A stretch of DNA of 64,000 bases, taken from Actinomycetota bacterium. GTDB lineage: Bacteria; Actinomycetota; Actinomycetes; S36-B12; GCA-2699445. The position numbers and the translations under genes are program-made. Below the pieces are notes generated by a model. It saw only the letters and a list, made by a program, of their open reading frames with translations, ran no database searches and was not told the origin of the DNA. The DNA lies in assembly GCA_029978705.1 (NCBI GenBank), contig JAPOIY010000006.1, positions 1 through 64,000 of the forward strand. The letters run 5' to 3'. Below are positions 43,051-51,873 of the stretch, piece by piece. Within the stretch, counting starts at the first letter, position 1, and the number at the start of each line of letters is the position of its first letter.

Positions 43051-44418
43051 TCAGACTCCGAAATGTTCGATGTGGATCCGGTCCCCGGGAACCCCGGCGG
43101 ACCGCAGTGACCGTTCGACCTCGCGTTCCAGGGCGGGCGGCCCGCACAGGAAGACGTCCCGGCCAGCGAGGTCGGGCACGGCGCGTCGCAGCAGTTCCGG
43201 CGCGAACGGTCGGCGTCCGGGCCAGCGACTGCGTGGACCGGTCACGACCAGCAGGCGGCCACCTCGGTCGGCCACCATGTCCCGGATCTCGTCCAGGTGG
43301 GGGATGTGCTCCTCAGAGGGCGCCCGGGCCACGACCACGGGCCGCTGCCGCGGACTGCAGTCGGCCAGCACGGAGCGCACCACCGTGATGCCGACGCCGC
43401 CGCCGATCAGCAGCACTGGACGCCCCTGGGCCCGGTCGGCGGTGAACCTGCCGTACGGCCCTTCGAGGACGACCCGCGTGCCGGGCCGCACCGCCGCCAT
43501 CCGGGCGGAGCCGTCGCCGGTCAATTTCACGGTGAACCGCAGCAGGCCGGCGCGGGGACGCGCCGACAGCGAGATCGGGTGGGCCTGCCACCACAGGTCC
43601 CCGGTGAGGACCCGCAGCAGGAAGAACTGGCCGGCGCGGGCCCGGTGGATGCGCCGCCCGGAGGCGCGCATCTCGAGGGCCACTGTGTCCGGGGCGACCG
43701 TGGTGATGCGGGTGATCGTGGCGCGCCCGGTGGCGCAGGCCACCAGCAGGTCGCCCCCGCGCGCCCAGAGCACGACCGCGGCCGTCGCGACGAACAGGCC
43801 GATCCACCACCAGTGGCCGACGGGAGTCGACTCCCCGAAATCGGTGCCCAAGGTGACCTGGTGACCGAAACCCAGCAGGACGGCGAGGTATCCGGTGACG
43901 TGTACCCCCAGCCACGTCTCGTACGTCATCCGCTGCCGCAGCGGGCGGTAACTCGTCGTGGCCACCGTCAGGAAGAGGGCGGCGGCCACGGACGCGGCCA
44001 CCATCCACGAGGAGCCCGTTACGAGGGACACGTACTGCCGCCAGACCCGCGGCCACGACCCGCCCGCCACGCCGACCGAACTGGCGACGAGGTGGACCAG
44101 CAGAGCGAAGACGGTGGTGATACCGGCGACACGGTGCCAGGCCCACAGCCGGTCCAGGCCCGCGCCGCGCTCCAGCCCGCGGGGCCGGGCGACGAGGATC
44201 AGGCCGACGAGCGCCGCCAGCGCGGACCCGATGCCGGCCCACTGGCCGACCACGAGCCACCCCCCGCCGGGGGTCCCGAACTGGCCCAGGCCGCCATCGA
44301 CCAACCAGACCGCTGCCGTGCCGCCCACGACGAATCCCAGCACCCACCCTGCCGGGCCGCGACGGCGCGGCACAGCCGGCGCGACGGTCTGTCGCACGGG
44401 CGCGGGGGCGATGGCCAC
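43051..44418 (-). CDS. Ferric reductase-like transmembrane oxidoreductase
   Basis: Membrane flavocytochrome of 455 aa. About six to seven helices (about 25-225) form the ferric-reductase domain; candidate haem histidines are in A-W-H-R-V-A, L-V-H-L-V, V-H-V-T-G and G-H-Q-V. An FAD-binding beta barrel follows (H-P-I-S-L-S near 290), then an NAD(P)-binding domain (I-G-G-G-V-G-I-T near 358, F-L-C-G-P-P-A near 422). It would move electrons from cytosolic NAD(P)H across the membrane. AGGAGGA four bases before the GTG sets the start. First gene of the operon with the FMN-binding protein and ApbE. Confidence 0.9.
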   Translation of the reverse strand: MAIAPAPVRQTVAPAVPRRRGPAGWVLGFVVGGTAAVWLVDGGLGQFGTPGGGWLVVGQWAGIGSALAALVGLILVARPRGLERGAGLDRLWAWHRVAGITTVFALLVHLVASSVGVAGGSWPRVWRQYVSLVTGSSWMVAASVAAALFLTVATTSYRPLRQRMTYETWLGVHVTGYLAVLLGFGHQVTLGTDFGESTPVGHWWWIGLFVATAAVVLWARGGDLLVACATGRATITRITTVAPDTVALEMRASGRRIHRARAGQFFLLRVLTGDLWWQAHPISLSARPRAGLLRFTVKLTGDGSARMAAVRPGTRVVLEGPYGRFTADRAQGRPVLLIGGGVGITVVRSVLADCSPRQRPVVVARAPSEEHIPHLDEIRDMVADRGGRLLVVTGPRSRWPGRRPFAPELLRRAVPDLAGRDVFLCGPPALEREVERSLRSAGVPGDRIHIEHFGV

Positions 44419-44508
44419 GGGGTCCTCCTGAGGCGGTCGGATCCCAGCGTGACGGCCGCGGGCGGATGCGTCCAACAGCAGGACCGGATCTTGATCGGAC
44501 GCTCACGT

Positions 44509-44542
44509 GATTCCCAGACGGACCGCGGCCAACCTGGGAATC
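44509..44542. repeat. 9-bp inverted repeat between divergent genes
   Basis: GATTCCCAG and CTGGGAATC, perfect complements separated by 16 bases, lie midway between the ferric reductase operon and the DUF4239 gene. The spacing (25 bp centre to centre) would place both half-sites on nearly the same DNA face, so a dimeric or tetrameric regulator is possible. It could also form a hairpin. Confidence 0.4.
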
Positions 44543-44634
44543 GGCTGGGAGGCGTGGGGCCGGCGGGCGCCCGCATGCCCTAGCCTATGGGCCATGTCTG
44601 TGGGCACTGGAGCCGTCCGCCGAGGCGCGACGCC

Positions 44635-45549
44635 GTGAGTCACCTGTTCTTCCAGATCCCGTCGGGCCTGCGCCTGTTGGCCGCCATCGCCATCACCGTG
44701 GGCATCACCGTCTTCGTGGTGTGGCGTTTCCACGACCGCATCATCGTGCTCGGCAGCGGGGGCAAGTGGCCCTACGAGCCGCCCCAGGACGAGGACGACG
44801 AGAAGGACGAGGACAGCGAGGAGACCGAGGAAGAGAGAGAAGAGAAGGAAGAGGAGGAGAAGGAGGAGAAGGCCGCCGAGGAGGAGCATCCGAAGCCGGC
44901 GGCCTCGCAGTACCTGGCGCAGCGCGTGGGGCAGTGGACCGGCATGGCCTTCGTGTTCATGCTGGCGTTCACCCTGAGCAACCTGTGGAGCAACGGGCAG
45001 GATGTGCGGTCGGGGATCCGGGACGAGACCCTCGCCTACCAGAGCGCCGTCGCGGCGGCGCAGTACCTGCCGGCAGCGGCCCGGGACACCACCGTGGCGG
45101 GACTGCGGGAGTACGCCGACCGGGAGCAGGCCATGCTGCCGCTGCTGCAACAGGCCGATGTCAACGGGGCCATCGCGGCGCAGCAGGAAGCGAGCCTCGG
45201 TCTGGCCGCGACGCTGAGCCGGGCGGCGAAGGAGGGCGGGGAGAAGGCCGAGACGTGGGCCACCTTGACCTCCCAGTCCCGCGCGATGATGGACGCCAGT
45301 ATCGACCGGATCGGGCAACTGCCCGGGCCGCAGGTGCCCGGCGTCATCATGCTGCTGTTCATCCTGGCGATCACGACGCTGGCGATCACCGCGGCCTACC
45401 AGTCCGCGTCCCTGGGCAGCAACATGGTCCTCATGGGCGTCATGGCGGCGGTGGTGGCGCTGCTGCTGTTCTGGGTGGTCGAGATCAGTAACCCCTACCA
45501 GGGGGGGACGGCCTCGACGCCGACCATCGGCGCCACGCCGGGTCGCTGA
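44635..45549 (+). CDS. DUF4239 (bestrophin-like) membrane protein with Glu-rich insert
   Basis: Membrane protein of 304 aa. An N-terminal helix (about 8-27) is followed by a highly charged cytoplasmic stretch of about 40 residues made almost only of Glu, Asp and Lys (about 48-90). The DUF4239 core comes next (A-F-V-F-M-L-A-F-T-L-S-N-L-W near 105, D-E-T-L-A-Y-Q-S-A-V near 130), ending with two more helices (about 225-243 and 258-277). The family is compared with bestrophin channels; the ion is unknown. I start at GTG 44635 with GAGG upstream. ATG 44587 would add 16 polar residues. A second ATG (44594), seven bases after TAGCCT, opens a 14-codon frame whose TGA overlaps this GTG. Confidence 0.75.
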   Translation: MSHLFFQIPSGLRLLAAIAITVGITVFVVWRFHDRIIVLGSGGKWPYEPPQDEDDEKDEDSEETEEEREEKEEEEKEEKAAEEEHPKPAASQYLAQRVGQWTGMAFVFMLAFTLSNLWSNGQDVRSGIRDETLAYQSAVAAAQYLPAAARDTTVAGLREYADREQAMLPLLQQADVNGAIAAQQEASLGLAATLSRAAKEGGEKAETWATLTSQSRAMMDASIDRIGQLPGPQVPGVIMLLFILAITTLAITAAYQSASLGSNMVLMGVMAAVVALLLFWVVEISNPYQGGTASTPTIGATPGR

Positions 45550-45552
45550 GCC

Positions 45553-46935
45553 TCAGCAGCGCGGCAGGCGCTCGTCGAGCCACCGCTCGACGTGGTCGAT
45601 CGAGATGCGCTCCTGGGCCATGGTGTCCCGCTCCCGCACAGTGACGGCGTTGTCCTCCAGCGACTCGAAGTCCACCGTCAGGCAGTACGGCGTGCCGATC
45701 TCGTCCTGCCTGCGGTAACGCCGACCGATCGCGCCCGCGTCGTCGAAGTCGACGTTCCAGCGGCGCCGCAGGGAGTCGGCCAGCGACCGTGCCTTCGGTG
45801 ACAGATCCGCGTTGCGGGACAGGGGCAGCACCGCCGCCTTGACGGGCGCCAGGCGCGGGTCGAACCGCATCACCGTGCGCTGGTCGACGCCGCCCTTGGC
45901 GTTGGGCGCCTCGTCGACCGCGTAGGCGTCCAGCAGAAAGGCCAGCACGGCCCGGGTGAGTCCGGCGGCGGGCTCGATGACGTAGGGGGTCCAGCGCTCG
46001 CCGGACGCCTGGTCGAAGAACGAGAGATCGGTTCCGGAGCTCTCGCTGTGGGTGCGCAGGTCGAAGTCGGTGCGGTTCGCGATGCCCTCGAGTTCCGCCC
46101 AGGTGCTGCCGGCGAACTCGAAGCGGTACTCGATGTCCACGGTGCGCTTGGAGTAGTGGGACAGCTTCTCCTGGGGGTGTTCGTACAGGCGCAGGTTCTC
46201 CCCGCGGATCCCCAGGTCGGTGTACCAGGAGACGCGTTCGTTCAGCCAGTACTCGTGCCACTCCTCGTCGCTGCCGGGGGGCACGAAGAATTCCATCTCC
46301 ATCTGCTCGAACTCACGCGTGCGGAAGATGAAGTTGCCGGGGGTGATCTCGTTGCGGAAGGACTTGCCGGTCTGTGCGATCCCGAACGGCGGTTTCATGC
46401 GGGCCGCATTGGCGACGTTGAGGTAGTTCACGAAGATGCCCTGCGCGGTCTCGGGGCGCAGGTAGTGCACGGACCCGTCGTCCTCGACGGGTCCGATGGA
46501 CGTACGCAGCAGGCCGTTGAAGTCCCGCGGCTCGGTGAAGTCCCCGCGGGTGCCGCAGTTCGGGCAGGCGATCTCCGACAGGCCCTCCGGCGGGCGCCCC
46601 TTCTTCTCCTCGAACGCCTCGAGCAACTGGTCCGCCCGGAACCGGCGGTGGCAGGCGCGGCACTCCGTCAGGGGGTCCACGAACGCCGCCACGTGGCCGG
46701 ACGCCTGCCAGACCTGCGGGGCGAGGATCACCGATGAGTCCAGTCCCACGACATCGCCGCGGGAGCGCACCATCGTCTGCCACCACTGGCGCCGGATGTT
46801 CTCCTTCAGCTCCACGCCCAGCGGACCGTAGTCCCACGCGGACCGGGTCCCGCCGTAGATCTCGCTCGATGCGAAGACGAAACCCCGTCGTTTGCAGAGG
46901 TTGACGACAGCGTCTACCCGGTCCTTGTCCGCCAT
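45553..46935 (-). CDS. glyS: Glycine-tRNA ligase (dimeric type)
   Basis: Class II synthetase of 460 aa of the single-chain alpha2 type that charges tRNA-Gly. Visible features: [13 protein letters not shown] at the N-terminus, a zinc-like site C-R-A-C-H-R-R-F and [14 protein letters not shown] (motif 2 region), [21 protein letters not shown], and P-S-A-G-type end replaced by E-P-A-A-G-L-T-R (motif 3). The ATG has TAGGCT seven bases upstream (leaderless type). A longer frame upstream overlaps the next gene and is not used. Confidence 0.95.
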   Translation of the reverse strand: MADKDRVDAVVNLCKRRGFVFASSEIYGGTRSAWDYGPLGVELKENIRRQWWQTMVRSRGDVVGLDSSVILAPQVWQASGHVAAFVDPLTECRACHRRFRADQLLEAFEEKKGRPPEGLSEIACPNCGTRGDFTEPRDFNGLLRTSIGPVEDDGSVHYLRPETAQGIFVNYLNVANAARMKPPFGIAQTGKSFRNEITPGNFIFRTREFEQMEMEFFVPPGSDEEWHEYWLNERVSWYTDLGIRGENLRLYEHPQEKLSHYSKRTVDIEYRFEFAGSTWAELEGIANRTDFDLRTHSESSGTDLSFFDQASGERWTPYVIEPAAGLTRAVLAFLLDAYAVDEAPNAKGGVDQRTVMRFDPRLAPVKAAVLPLSRNADLSPKARSLADSLRRRWNVDFDDAGAIGRRYRRQDEIGTPYCLTVDFESLEDNAVTVRERDTMAQERISIDHVERWLDERLPRC

Positions 46936-46942
46936 ACGCGCC

Positions 46943-46948
46943 AGCCTA
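46943..46948 (-). promoter_or_regulatory. Leaderless-type -10 box of glyS (TAGGCT-N7-ATG)
   Basis: TAGGCT on the minus strand seven bases before the glyS ATG; it lies within the end of the upstream monooxygenase-like gene region. Confidence 0.5.
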
Positions 46949-47296
46949 GCGGGAGCTTGGTCGGCCCGGTCCCGCCCGTCCGGCGTCGGGAGCCAGATCA
47001 CTGGGCAGCGTGCGTACCTGTCCGGCCGCGACCTCGGCCAGGACCTCGACGACCGTGTCGTCGCCGGTGCTGTACGCCTGCAGCGGCCCCAGCGCCATCT
47101 TGGCCGCGTAGCTGCCCAGCCCGCGGCGCAGCGCGCCGGCGTCGGCCCACCGGGAGGCGAGCACCCACGCCTCGGGGTCGTCGGGCGCCCGCCCCACCCA
47201 GCCGGCCTCGCAGCCGGGGGCCGCGGCCAGCGCGGCCAGGGCCTCATCCAACAGCGGTCGGATCGCCGCATCGCGGTACCTGAGGAGTACGAACAC
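46946..47296 (-). CDS. Small ABM-type (dimeric alpha/beta barrel) protein
   Basis: Protein of 116 aa resembling antibiotic-biosynthesis-monooxygenase folds: a ferredoxin-like start (M-F-V-L-L-R-Y), [22 protein letters not shown] near 30-50, and a C-terminal strand. No cofactor residues can be assigned, and many relatives are of unknown function. The GTG start has CATGCT six bases upstream. Its 3' end reaches into the glyS promoter. Confidence 0.6.
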   Translation of the reverse strand: MFVLLRYRDAAIRPLLDEALAALAAAPGCEAGWVGRAPDDPEAWVLASRWADAGALRRGLGSYAAKMALGPLQAYSTGDDTVVEVLAEVAAGQVRTLPSDLAPDAGRAGPGRPSSR

Positions 47297-47302
47297 GCCA
47301 CG

Positions 47303-47308
47303 AGCATG
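47303..47308 (-). promoter_or_regulatory. Leaderless-type -10 box (CATGCT-N6-GTG)
   Basis: CATGCT six bases before the GTG of the ABM-type gene; the weakest member of the leaderless set. Confidence 0.35.
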
Positions 47309-47378
47309 CCGTGGATTGGGTCCACGGGGCCAGATGGGGGACCATGGGGGCGTCCGGCGGAGCGAAGGAGCGACTCAG

Positions 47379-47726
47379 GTGTCCCAGAGGAAGTCCCGCA
47401 GCCCCCAGCGGTCCCAGCCGCAGCCTCAGAACGACTCCGGGCGGCGCACGCTGGAACGGATCAGCGCCCCCGCCCTCATCACGCTGCACAACATGCCGCG
47501 GTGGGTGGTGCCGGTCCTCCTGGCCACCCTGCTGTTCCTCGGGCTGATATTGGCGGGCGACTGGCGGTTCCTCGGCGCCTTCCTGCTCGTGGTGGTGGGC
47601 TTGTTCGTGTCGTGGCTGACGGCTCTGTCGTGGCCGATCCTCACCCCGTCAAGCCGGGCGGTCCGCGTCATCGTGGCCGTCGTCCTGTTCGGCCTGGCGG
47701 CCCTGAAGGCCCTCGGTCGCTGGTGA
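47379..47726 (+). CDS. DUF6703-like small membrane protein
   Basis: Protein of 115 aa with a basic, Ser/Gln/Pro-rich N-terminus (about 1-30) and three hydrophobic helices (about 44-60, 64-84 and 93-110) separated by short loops. It matches the small actinobacterial membrane proteins encoded beside uppS. Function unknown. The GTG has GAAGGAG eight bases upstream. The last 78 bp overlap the 3' end of uppS on the other strand. Confidence 0.7.
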   Translation: MSQRKSRSPQRSQPQPQNDSGRRTLERISAPALITLHNMPRWVVPVLLATLLFLGLILAGDWRFLGAFLLVVVGLFVSWLTALSWPILTPSSRAVRVIVAVVLFGLAALKALGRW

Positions 47727-48503
47727 CGTGACGGCGTTGGGCAGCGCCCCGCCGTACCGCCGGTCCCGGTCGACGTACTGCGTCAGGGCCGCCCACAGGT
47801 GCCGGCGGTCCACGTCGGGCCACAGTTCCGGCAGGAAGACCATCTCGGCGTACGCCGACTGCCACAGCAGGAAGTTGCTGATCCGCTGCTCGCCCGAGGT
47901 GCGGATGAACAGGTCGACGTCGGGCATGTCCGGTTCGTCGAGATAGCGCGCGAACGTCTCCTCGCTGATCTTCTTCGGGTCGACGCGGCCGGCCCGCACG
48001 TCCTCGGCGAGGGAGGTGGCGGCGTCGGTGATCTCGGCGCGGCCGCCGTAGTTGACACACATGGTGAGGGTGCAGCGGTCGTTGCCGGCCGTGAGGTCCT
48101 CGGCGGCCTCCAACTCCGCGATCACCGACTTCCACAGGCGGGGTCGTCGCCCGGCCCAGCGGATCCGCACCCCCAGATCGTGCAGCTCGGCCCGCCGCCG
48201 CCGCATGACGTCGCGGTTGAACCCCATGAGGTAGCGGACCTCGTCCGGCGACCGGCGCCAGTTCTCCGTCGAGAAGGCGTAGACGCTGACGTTGCGCAGG
48301 CCGACCTCGAGCGCCCCGTGCATGACGTCCAGCAGGGCGTACTCCCCCGCAGCGTGTCCGGCGTTGCGCGGCAGCCCCCGCTCCTTGGCCCACCGGCCGT
48401 TGCCGTCCATCACGATGGCGACATGTCCGGGCAGCGCGGCGGCGGGCAGGTCCGGGGGCCGGGCGCCCGAGGCGTGCGGCGACGGGTCGGCGTAGGTCCT
48501 CAC
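47649..48503 (-). CDS. uppS: Isoprenyl transferase (undecaprenyl/decaprenyl diphosphate synthase)
   Basis: cis-Prenyltransferase of 284 aa making the long-chain lipid carrier for peptidoglycan and other polymers. Motifs: [11 protein letters not shown] near 32 with the catalytic Asp, [13 protein letters not shown], and the C-terminal [19 protein letters not shown]. The GTG overlaps the recO stop (GTGA). The C-terminal tail of about 25 polar residues is longer than usual and is the part that overlaps the convergent DUF6703 gene. Confidence 0.95.
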   Translation of the reverse strand: MRTYADPSPHASGARPPDLPAAALPGHVAIVMDGNGRWAKERGLPRNAGHAAGEYALLDVMHGALEVGLRNVSVYAFSTENWRRSPDEVRYLMGFNRDVMRRRRAELHDLGVRIRWAGRRPRLWKSVIAELEAAEDLTAGNDRCTLTMCVNYGGRAEITDAATSLAEDVRAGRVDPKKISEETFARYLDEPDMPDVDLFIRTSGEQRISNFLLWQSAYAEMVFLPELWPDVDRRHLWAALTQYVDRDRRYGGALPNAVTSPATEGLQGRQAEQDDGHDDADRPA

Positions 48504-49234
48504 CGGGCCGTCTCCACCAGGGGGAGGGATCGCAGCTGCCGCTCGAGGTGCCACTGCACGAACGCCGCGACCAGCGCACTGCCCTCGCGAAGCACCCGTA
48601 CGTCGCTGGCCTCCGCGGTGTCCCAGTCGCCCGACAGCAGGGCCCCCAGGTGGAAAAGGGTCTCGGCGCGGGGCGACGCGGACCCGGCGGGCCGACAGTT
48701 CGGGCACATCGCCCCCCCGGAGGCGAGGTGGAAGGCGCGGTGCGGTCCCGGGCGCCCGCACCGGGCGCAGTCGGCGAAGGAGGGCGTCCAGCCGGACACG
48801 GCCATGGACCGCAGCAGGTACGCGTCGAGGATCAGGCGGCCGTCCCGCTCCCCCGCGGACAGGGCCCGCAGGCCACCCACCAGGAGCAGGTACTGCTGGG
48901 GCGCCGGCTGTCGGTCCACCGGCGTGAGCCGTTCGGCCGCCTCAAGCATCGCCGACCCGGCGGTCCACCGGTGGTAGTCGCCCACCAGGTCGGCGCCGTG
49001 GGACCGCAGCGACTCCACCTGGGTGACCGTGTCCAGGGACCGACCCTCGTACAACTGCAGATCGACGTGCCCGAACGGTTCGAGGCGCGCCCCGAACCGG
49101 CTGCGCGGGCGGCGCACCCCCTTGGCGACGGCCCGCACGCGGCCGTTGTCCTTGGTGAGCAGCGTGATGATGCGGTCGACCTCGCCGAGGTCGTGCGTAC
49201 GCAGCACGACACCTTCGTCCCGGTACACCGCCAC
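48500..49234 (-). CDS. recO: DNA repair protein RecO
   Basis: Recombination mediator of 244 aa that anneals single strands and loads RecA with RecR. It has the OB-fold N-terminus ([19 protein letters not shown]), a helical bundle, and a zinc site C-A-R-C-G ... C-P-N-C-R near 155-180. The start GTG-GCG-GTG is preceded by CACACT at exactly six bases. A frame extending further upstream overlaps the divergent AI-2E gene and is not used. Confidence 0.93.
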   Translation of the reverse strand: MAVYRDEGVVLRTHDLGEVDRIITLLTKDNGRVRAVAKGVRRPRSRFGARLEPFGHVDLQLYEGRSLDTVTQVESLRSHGADLVGDYHRWTAGSAMLEAAERLTPVDRQPAPQQYLLLVGGLRALSAGERDGRLILDAYLLRSMAVSGWTPSFADCARCGRPGPHRAFHLASGGAMCPNCRPAGSASPRAETLFHLGALLSGDWDTAEASDVRVLREGSALVAAFVQWHLERQLRSLPLVETAR

Positions 49235-49240
49235 CGCCTC

Positions 49241-49246
49241 AGTGTG
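49241..49246 (-). promoter_or_regulatory. Leaderless-type -10 box of recO (CACACT-N6-GTG)
   Basis: CACACT on the minus strand; identical word and spacing to dusB. It is 50 bp from the divergent -10 of the AI-2E gene. Confidence 0.45.
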
Positions 49247-49296
49247 ACAGGCCCGGCGGCCGACAGGGGGGACTCGGCGCGCGGGTGCCCGTGCAT

Positions 49297-49302
49297 TACC
49301 GT
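49297..49302 (+). promoter_or_regulatory. Leaderless-type -10 box (TACCGT-N6-ATG)
   Basis: TACCGT six bases before the ATG of the AI-2E gene; the short G-run between them may also serve as a weak ribosome site. Confidence 0.45.
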
Positions 49303-49308
49303 CGGGGG

Positions 49309-50604
49309 ATGAGCGAGGCCGGGTCGGACGCGGGCGGCACCCGGCGCCGTCTGCGGCGCCCATCCCTGTCGCTGAACCGGCCGGACCAGCCCCCGATGGC
49401 GTCGGTGGCCCGCCCGGACCACGTCCCCCCGCCCCTGGACGAAGCCCCCCCACCGCCGTCCCAGGTGCAGTTCATCGCCTTCGACCCCAAGTGGTTCCGC
49501 CGGGCGGTGATCGCGCTGCTGGTGATGCTGACGCTGTACGCGCTGGCGCGCTGGCTGTTCGACGTCACCGGGCACTTCCTGTTCCTGCTGCTGCTCGCGT
49601 GGCTCATCGCCATCGCCATGGAACCGTCGATCCGGTTCTTCGAGAGACGCGGCATCTCGCGGGGACTGGGGACCGGGATCACGATCTTGTTGGGGTTGTT
49701 GGCGATCCTGGGCATCTTCGCGATGCTCGGCGGCGTCTTCTCCGCGCAGTTGGCGCAACTGGTGAAGTCCCTGCCGGGGATCATCAACGAGGTCGTCCTG
49801 TGGGTGAACCAGCGGTTCGGCCTGAACGTGAGCGCGAGCAGCATCCAGCAGCAGCTGAACCTGGACGCGTCCCAGATCGCGAATTACGCCAGCGACTTCG
49901 CGGGCGGCATCGTGGGGGCGCTGGGGCTGGCCTTCTCCATCGTGTTCGACGGCCTCACGGTCCTGGTGTTCGCCTTCTACCTGGCCGCCGACGGGCCCCG
50001 GCTGCGGCGCACGATCGCCTCCTGGCTGCCGCCGAAGCGGCAGCGCGTGCTGGTCACCGTGTGGGACATCAGCCTGGCCAAGACCGGCGGGTTCGTCGTC
50101 TCCAAGATCATCCTGGCCACTATCTCCGGCTTGGCCCATGCCGCCTTCTTCTGGTTCATCGACCTGCCCTACTGGCTGCCCATGGGCATCTTCGCGGGGG
50201 TGACCAGCCAGTTGATCCCCACCATCGGCACCTACATCGGCGTCGCGGTGCCCATGCTGATCGCGCTGCTGAACCAGCCGCTGGACGCGGTGTGGATCGT
50301 GGTGTTCGCGACCATCTACCAGCAGATCGAGAACTACGTGCTCACGCCCCGCGTCAGCCGCGCCACCATGGACATCCACCCAGCGGTGGCCCTGGGCGCG
50401 GTCTTCGTGGGGCTGGCGATCTGGGGGCCGATCGGCGCCCTGATCGGTATCCCGATCGCGGCCGCCGTGATCGCCGTGATCGACACCTACGGCCGCCGGT
50501 ACGACCTGATCTCCGAGATGGACGAGGGCCGCATCACCGGCGACACCAGCCCCGCCGACATCGACATCGCCCCGGCGTCGGCCACCACGCCGGCCTCGGA
50601 CTGA
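49309..50604 (+). CDS. AI-2E family transporter
   Basis: Inner-membrane protein of 431 aa. A polar, Pro-rich cytoplasmic N-terminus (about 1-60) precedes seven to eight hydrophobic segments with the family pattern: a central soluble stretch (L-A-Q-L-V-K-S-L-P-G-I-I-N-E near 150), D-L-P-Y-W-L-P-M-G-I-F-A-G near 285, and the conserved P-x-I-G-T-Y-I-G and V-L-T-P-R-V-S motifs. The family includes TqsA and sodium/proton antiporters, and the true substrate is unknown. I use the ATG at 49309 because it follows TACCGT by six bases. Confidence 0.9.
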   Translation: MSEAGSDAGGTRRRLRRPSLSLNRPDQPPMASVARPDHVPPPLDEAPPPPSQVQFIAFDPKWFRRAVIALLVMLTLYALARWLFDVTGHFLFLLLLAWLIAIAMEPSIRFFERRGISRGLGTGITILLGLLAILGIFAMLGGVFSAQLAQLVKSLPGIINEVVLWVNQRFGLNVSASSIQQQLNLDASQIANYASDFAGGIVGALGLAFSIVFDGLTVLVFAFYLAADGPRLRRTIASWLPPKRQRVLVTVWDISLAKTGGFVVSKIILATISGLAHAAFFWFIDLPYWLPMGIFAGVTSQLIPTIGTYIGVAVPMLIALLNQPLDAVWIVVFATIYQQIENYVLTPRVSRATMDIHPAVALGAVFVGLAIWGPIGALIGIPIAAAVIAVIDTYGRRYDLISEMDEGRITGDTSPADIDIAPASATTPASD

Positions 50605-50608
50605 GGCC

Positions 50609-51529
50609 TCAGAACCCCAGGCGGTTCATCTGCTTGGGGTCCCGCTGCCAATCCCGGGCCACCTTGACCCGGAGGTCCAGGAACACCCGGGTGCCGAGCA
50701 GGTCCTCGATCCTCTTGCGCGACTCGCTGCCGATCCGCCGGATACCCGCCCCCTTGGCGCCGATGACGATGGCCTTCTGGCTGTCCCGCTCCACATAGAG
50801 GAAGGCCGTGACGTCCAGCAGCGGGTCGTCCTCCCGCCGGTCGGCCCGGTAGGCGAGGTCCTCGACGACGACCGCGATGGAGTGCGGCAGTTCGTCGCTC
50901 ATGCCCGCCAGCGCGGTCTCCCGGATGATCTCGGCGATGAGAACCCGCTCAGGTTCCTCGGTGATCTGGCCCTCGGGGTACAGCGGCGGGCCCTCCGGGA
51001 GCGCCGCCATCAGGAGGTCGGTGAGCAGCCCCACCTGTTCACCCGTGGTGGCGCTGACGGGGACCAGGTCGTCAAAGGGGCGCCCGGTCTCGATGCCCAA
51101 CTGCTGCACCTCCACCAGCCGCTCCGCCACAGCGTCCGGGGACGCCAGGTCCATCTTGGTGACCACGCCCACCCGGGTGCCGCGGTGCGCCGCCGCGGAC
51201 TCCCGGGCGATGAGCGTGTCCCCCGGGCCGACCTTCTGGTCCGCCGGGAAACACTGGATGAGGATGTCGACCTGCGCCCACGTGGCCCGCACCAGGTCGT
51301 TGAGCCGTTTGCCGAGCAGGGTGCGGGGTTTGTGCAGTCCCGGGGTGTCGATCAGGACGAGCTGCCCCGTCGGGGTGTGCACCACCCCGCGCACGGCGTG
51401 ACGGGTGGTCTGGGGCCGGTCCGACGTGATCGCCACATGGGAGCCGATGAGAGCGTTGAGCAGGGTCGACTTGCCGACGTTGGGCCGACCCACGATGCAC
51501 GCGAACCCGCTGTGGAAGTCCCCGGTCAC
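50609..51529 (-). CDS. era: GTPase Era
   Basis: Ribosome-assembly GTPase of 306 aa that binds the 3' end of 16S rRNA. GTPase motifs: G1 G-R-P-N-V-G-K-S-T near 15, G3 D-T-P-G-L-H near 62, G4 T-K-M-D near 124. A C-terminal KH domain has E-R-D-S-Q-K-A-I-V-I-G-A-K-G. The GTG overlaps the stop of the preceding gene (GTGA). Confidence 0.96.
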   Translation of the reverse strand: MTGDFHSGFACIVGRPNVGKSTLLNALIGSHVAITSDRPQTTRHAVRGVVHTPTGQLVLIDTPGLHKPRTLLGKRLNDLVRATWAQVDILIQCFPADQKVGPGDTLIARESAAAHRGTRVGVVTKMDLASPDAVAERLVEVQQLGIETGRPFDDLVPVSATTGEQVGLLTDLLMAALPEGPPLYPEGQITEEPERVLIAEIIRETALAGMSDELPHSIAVVVEDLAYRADRREDDPLLDVTAFLYVERDSQKAIVIGAKGAGIRRIGSESRKRIEDLLGTRVFLDLRVKVARDWQRDPKQMNRLGF

Positions 51530-51873
51530 GGTGTGAGGGTCCTCTGGGGACGCCCGGCGGCGTCGGTGACCACGACGCGGTCCCCGCCGAGGTCGGCGAC
51601 GGCGCCCACCGACTGCACGTCGGCCGGCTCCGACGTGACGACGACACCGGCCTCGAGGCCGGTGGCGCCGGCGGCCGCGGCCTGCGCCACCGCGAGGTCC
51701 AGTCCGCTGATGGTCAGAGACGGCAGCGCCACGTCCGCTCCCACGTAGGACCGGCCCGACTCGTCGCGCACGGCCCCCGCGCTGCGCGCGCCGATGCGGG
51801 CACGCGCGGACCGCGCGAGGGCCACGAGTTTCTCGTCCTCGGGTGTCAGGGCCGGGTCGGTGTCGTCACTCAT
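51526..51873 (-). CDS. Degenerate cytidine deaminase-like protein
   Basis: Protein of 115 aa between era and the CBS-domain gene, the same place as Rv2365c in M. tuberculosis. The spacing of A-R-A-R-I-G-A-R-S-A-G-A-V-R-D-E-S-G-R-S-Y-V-G-A-D-V and D-L-A-V-A-Q-A-A-A-A-G follows the cytidine deaminase fold. However, the zinc ligands (H/C-A-E and P-C-x-x-C) are all absent: the protein has no Cys or His. It cannot be a deaminase and may be a structural or binding partner of its neighbours. The start overlaps the upstream gene by 8 bp. Confidence 0.75.
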   Translation of the reverse strand: MSDDTDPALTPEDEKLVALARSARARIGARSAGAVRDESGRSYVGADVALPSLTISGLDLAVAQAAAAGATGLEAGVVVTSEPADVQSVGAVADLGGDRVVVTDAAGRPQRTLTP

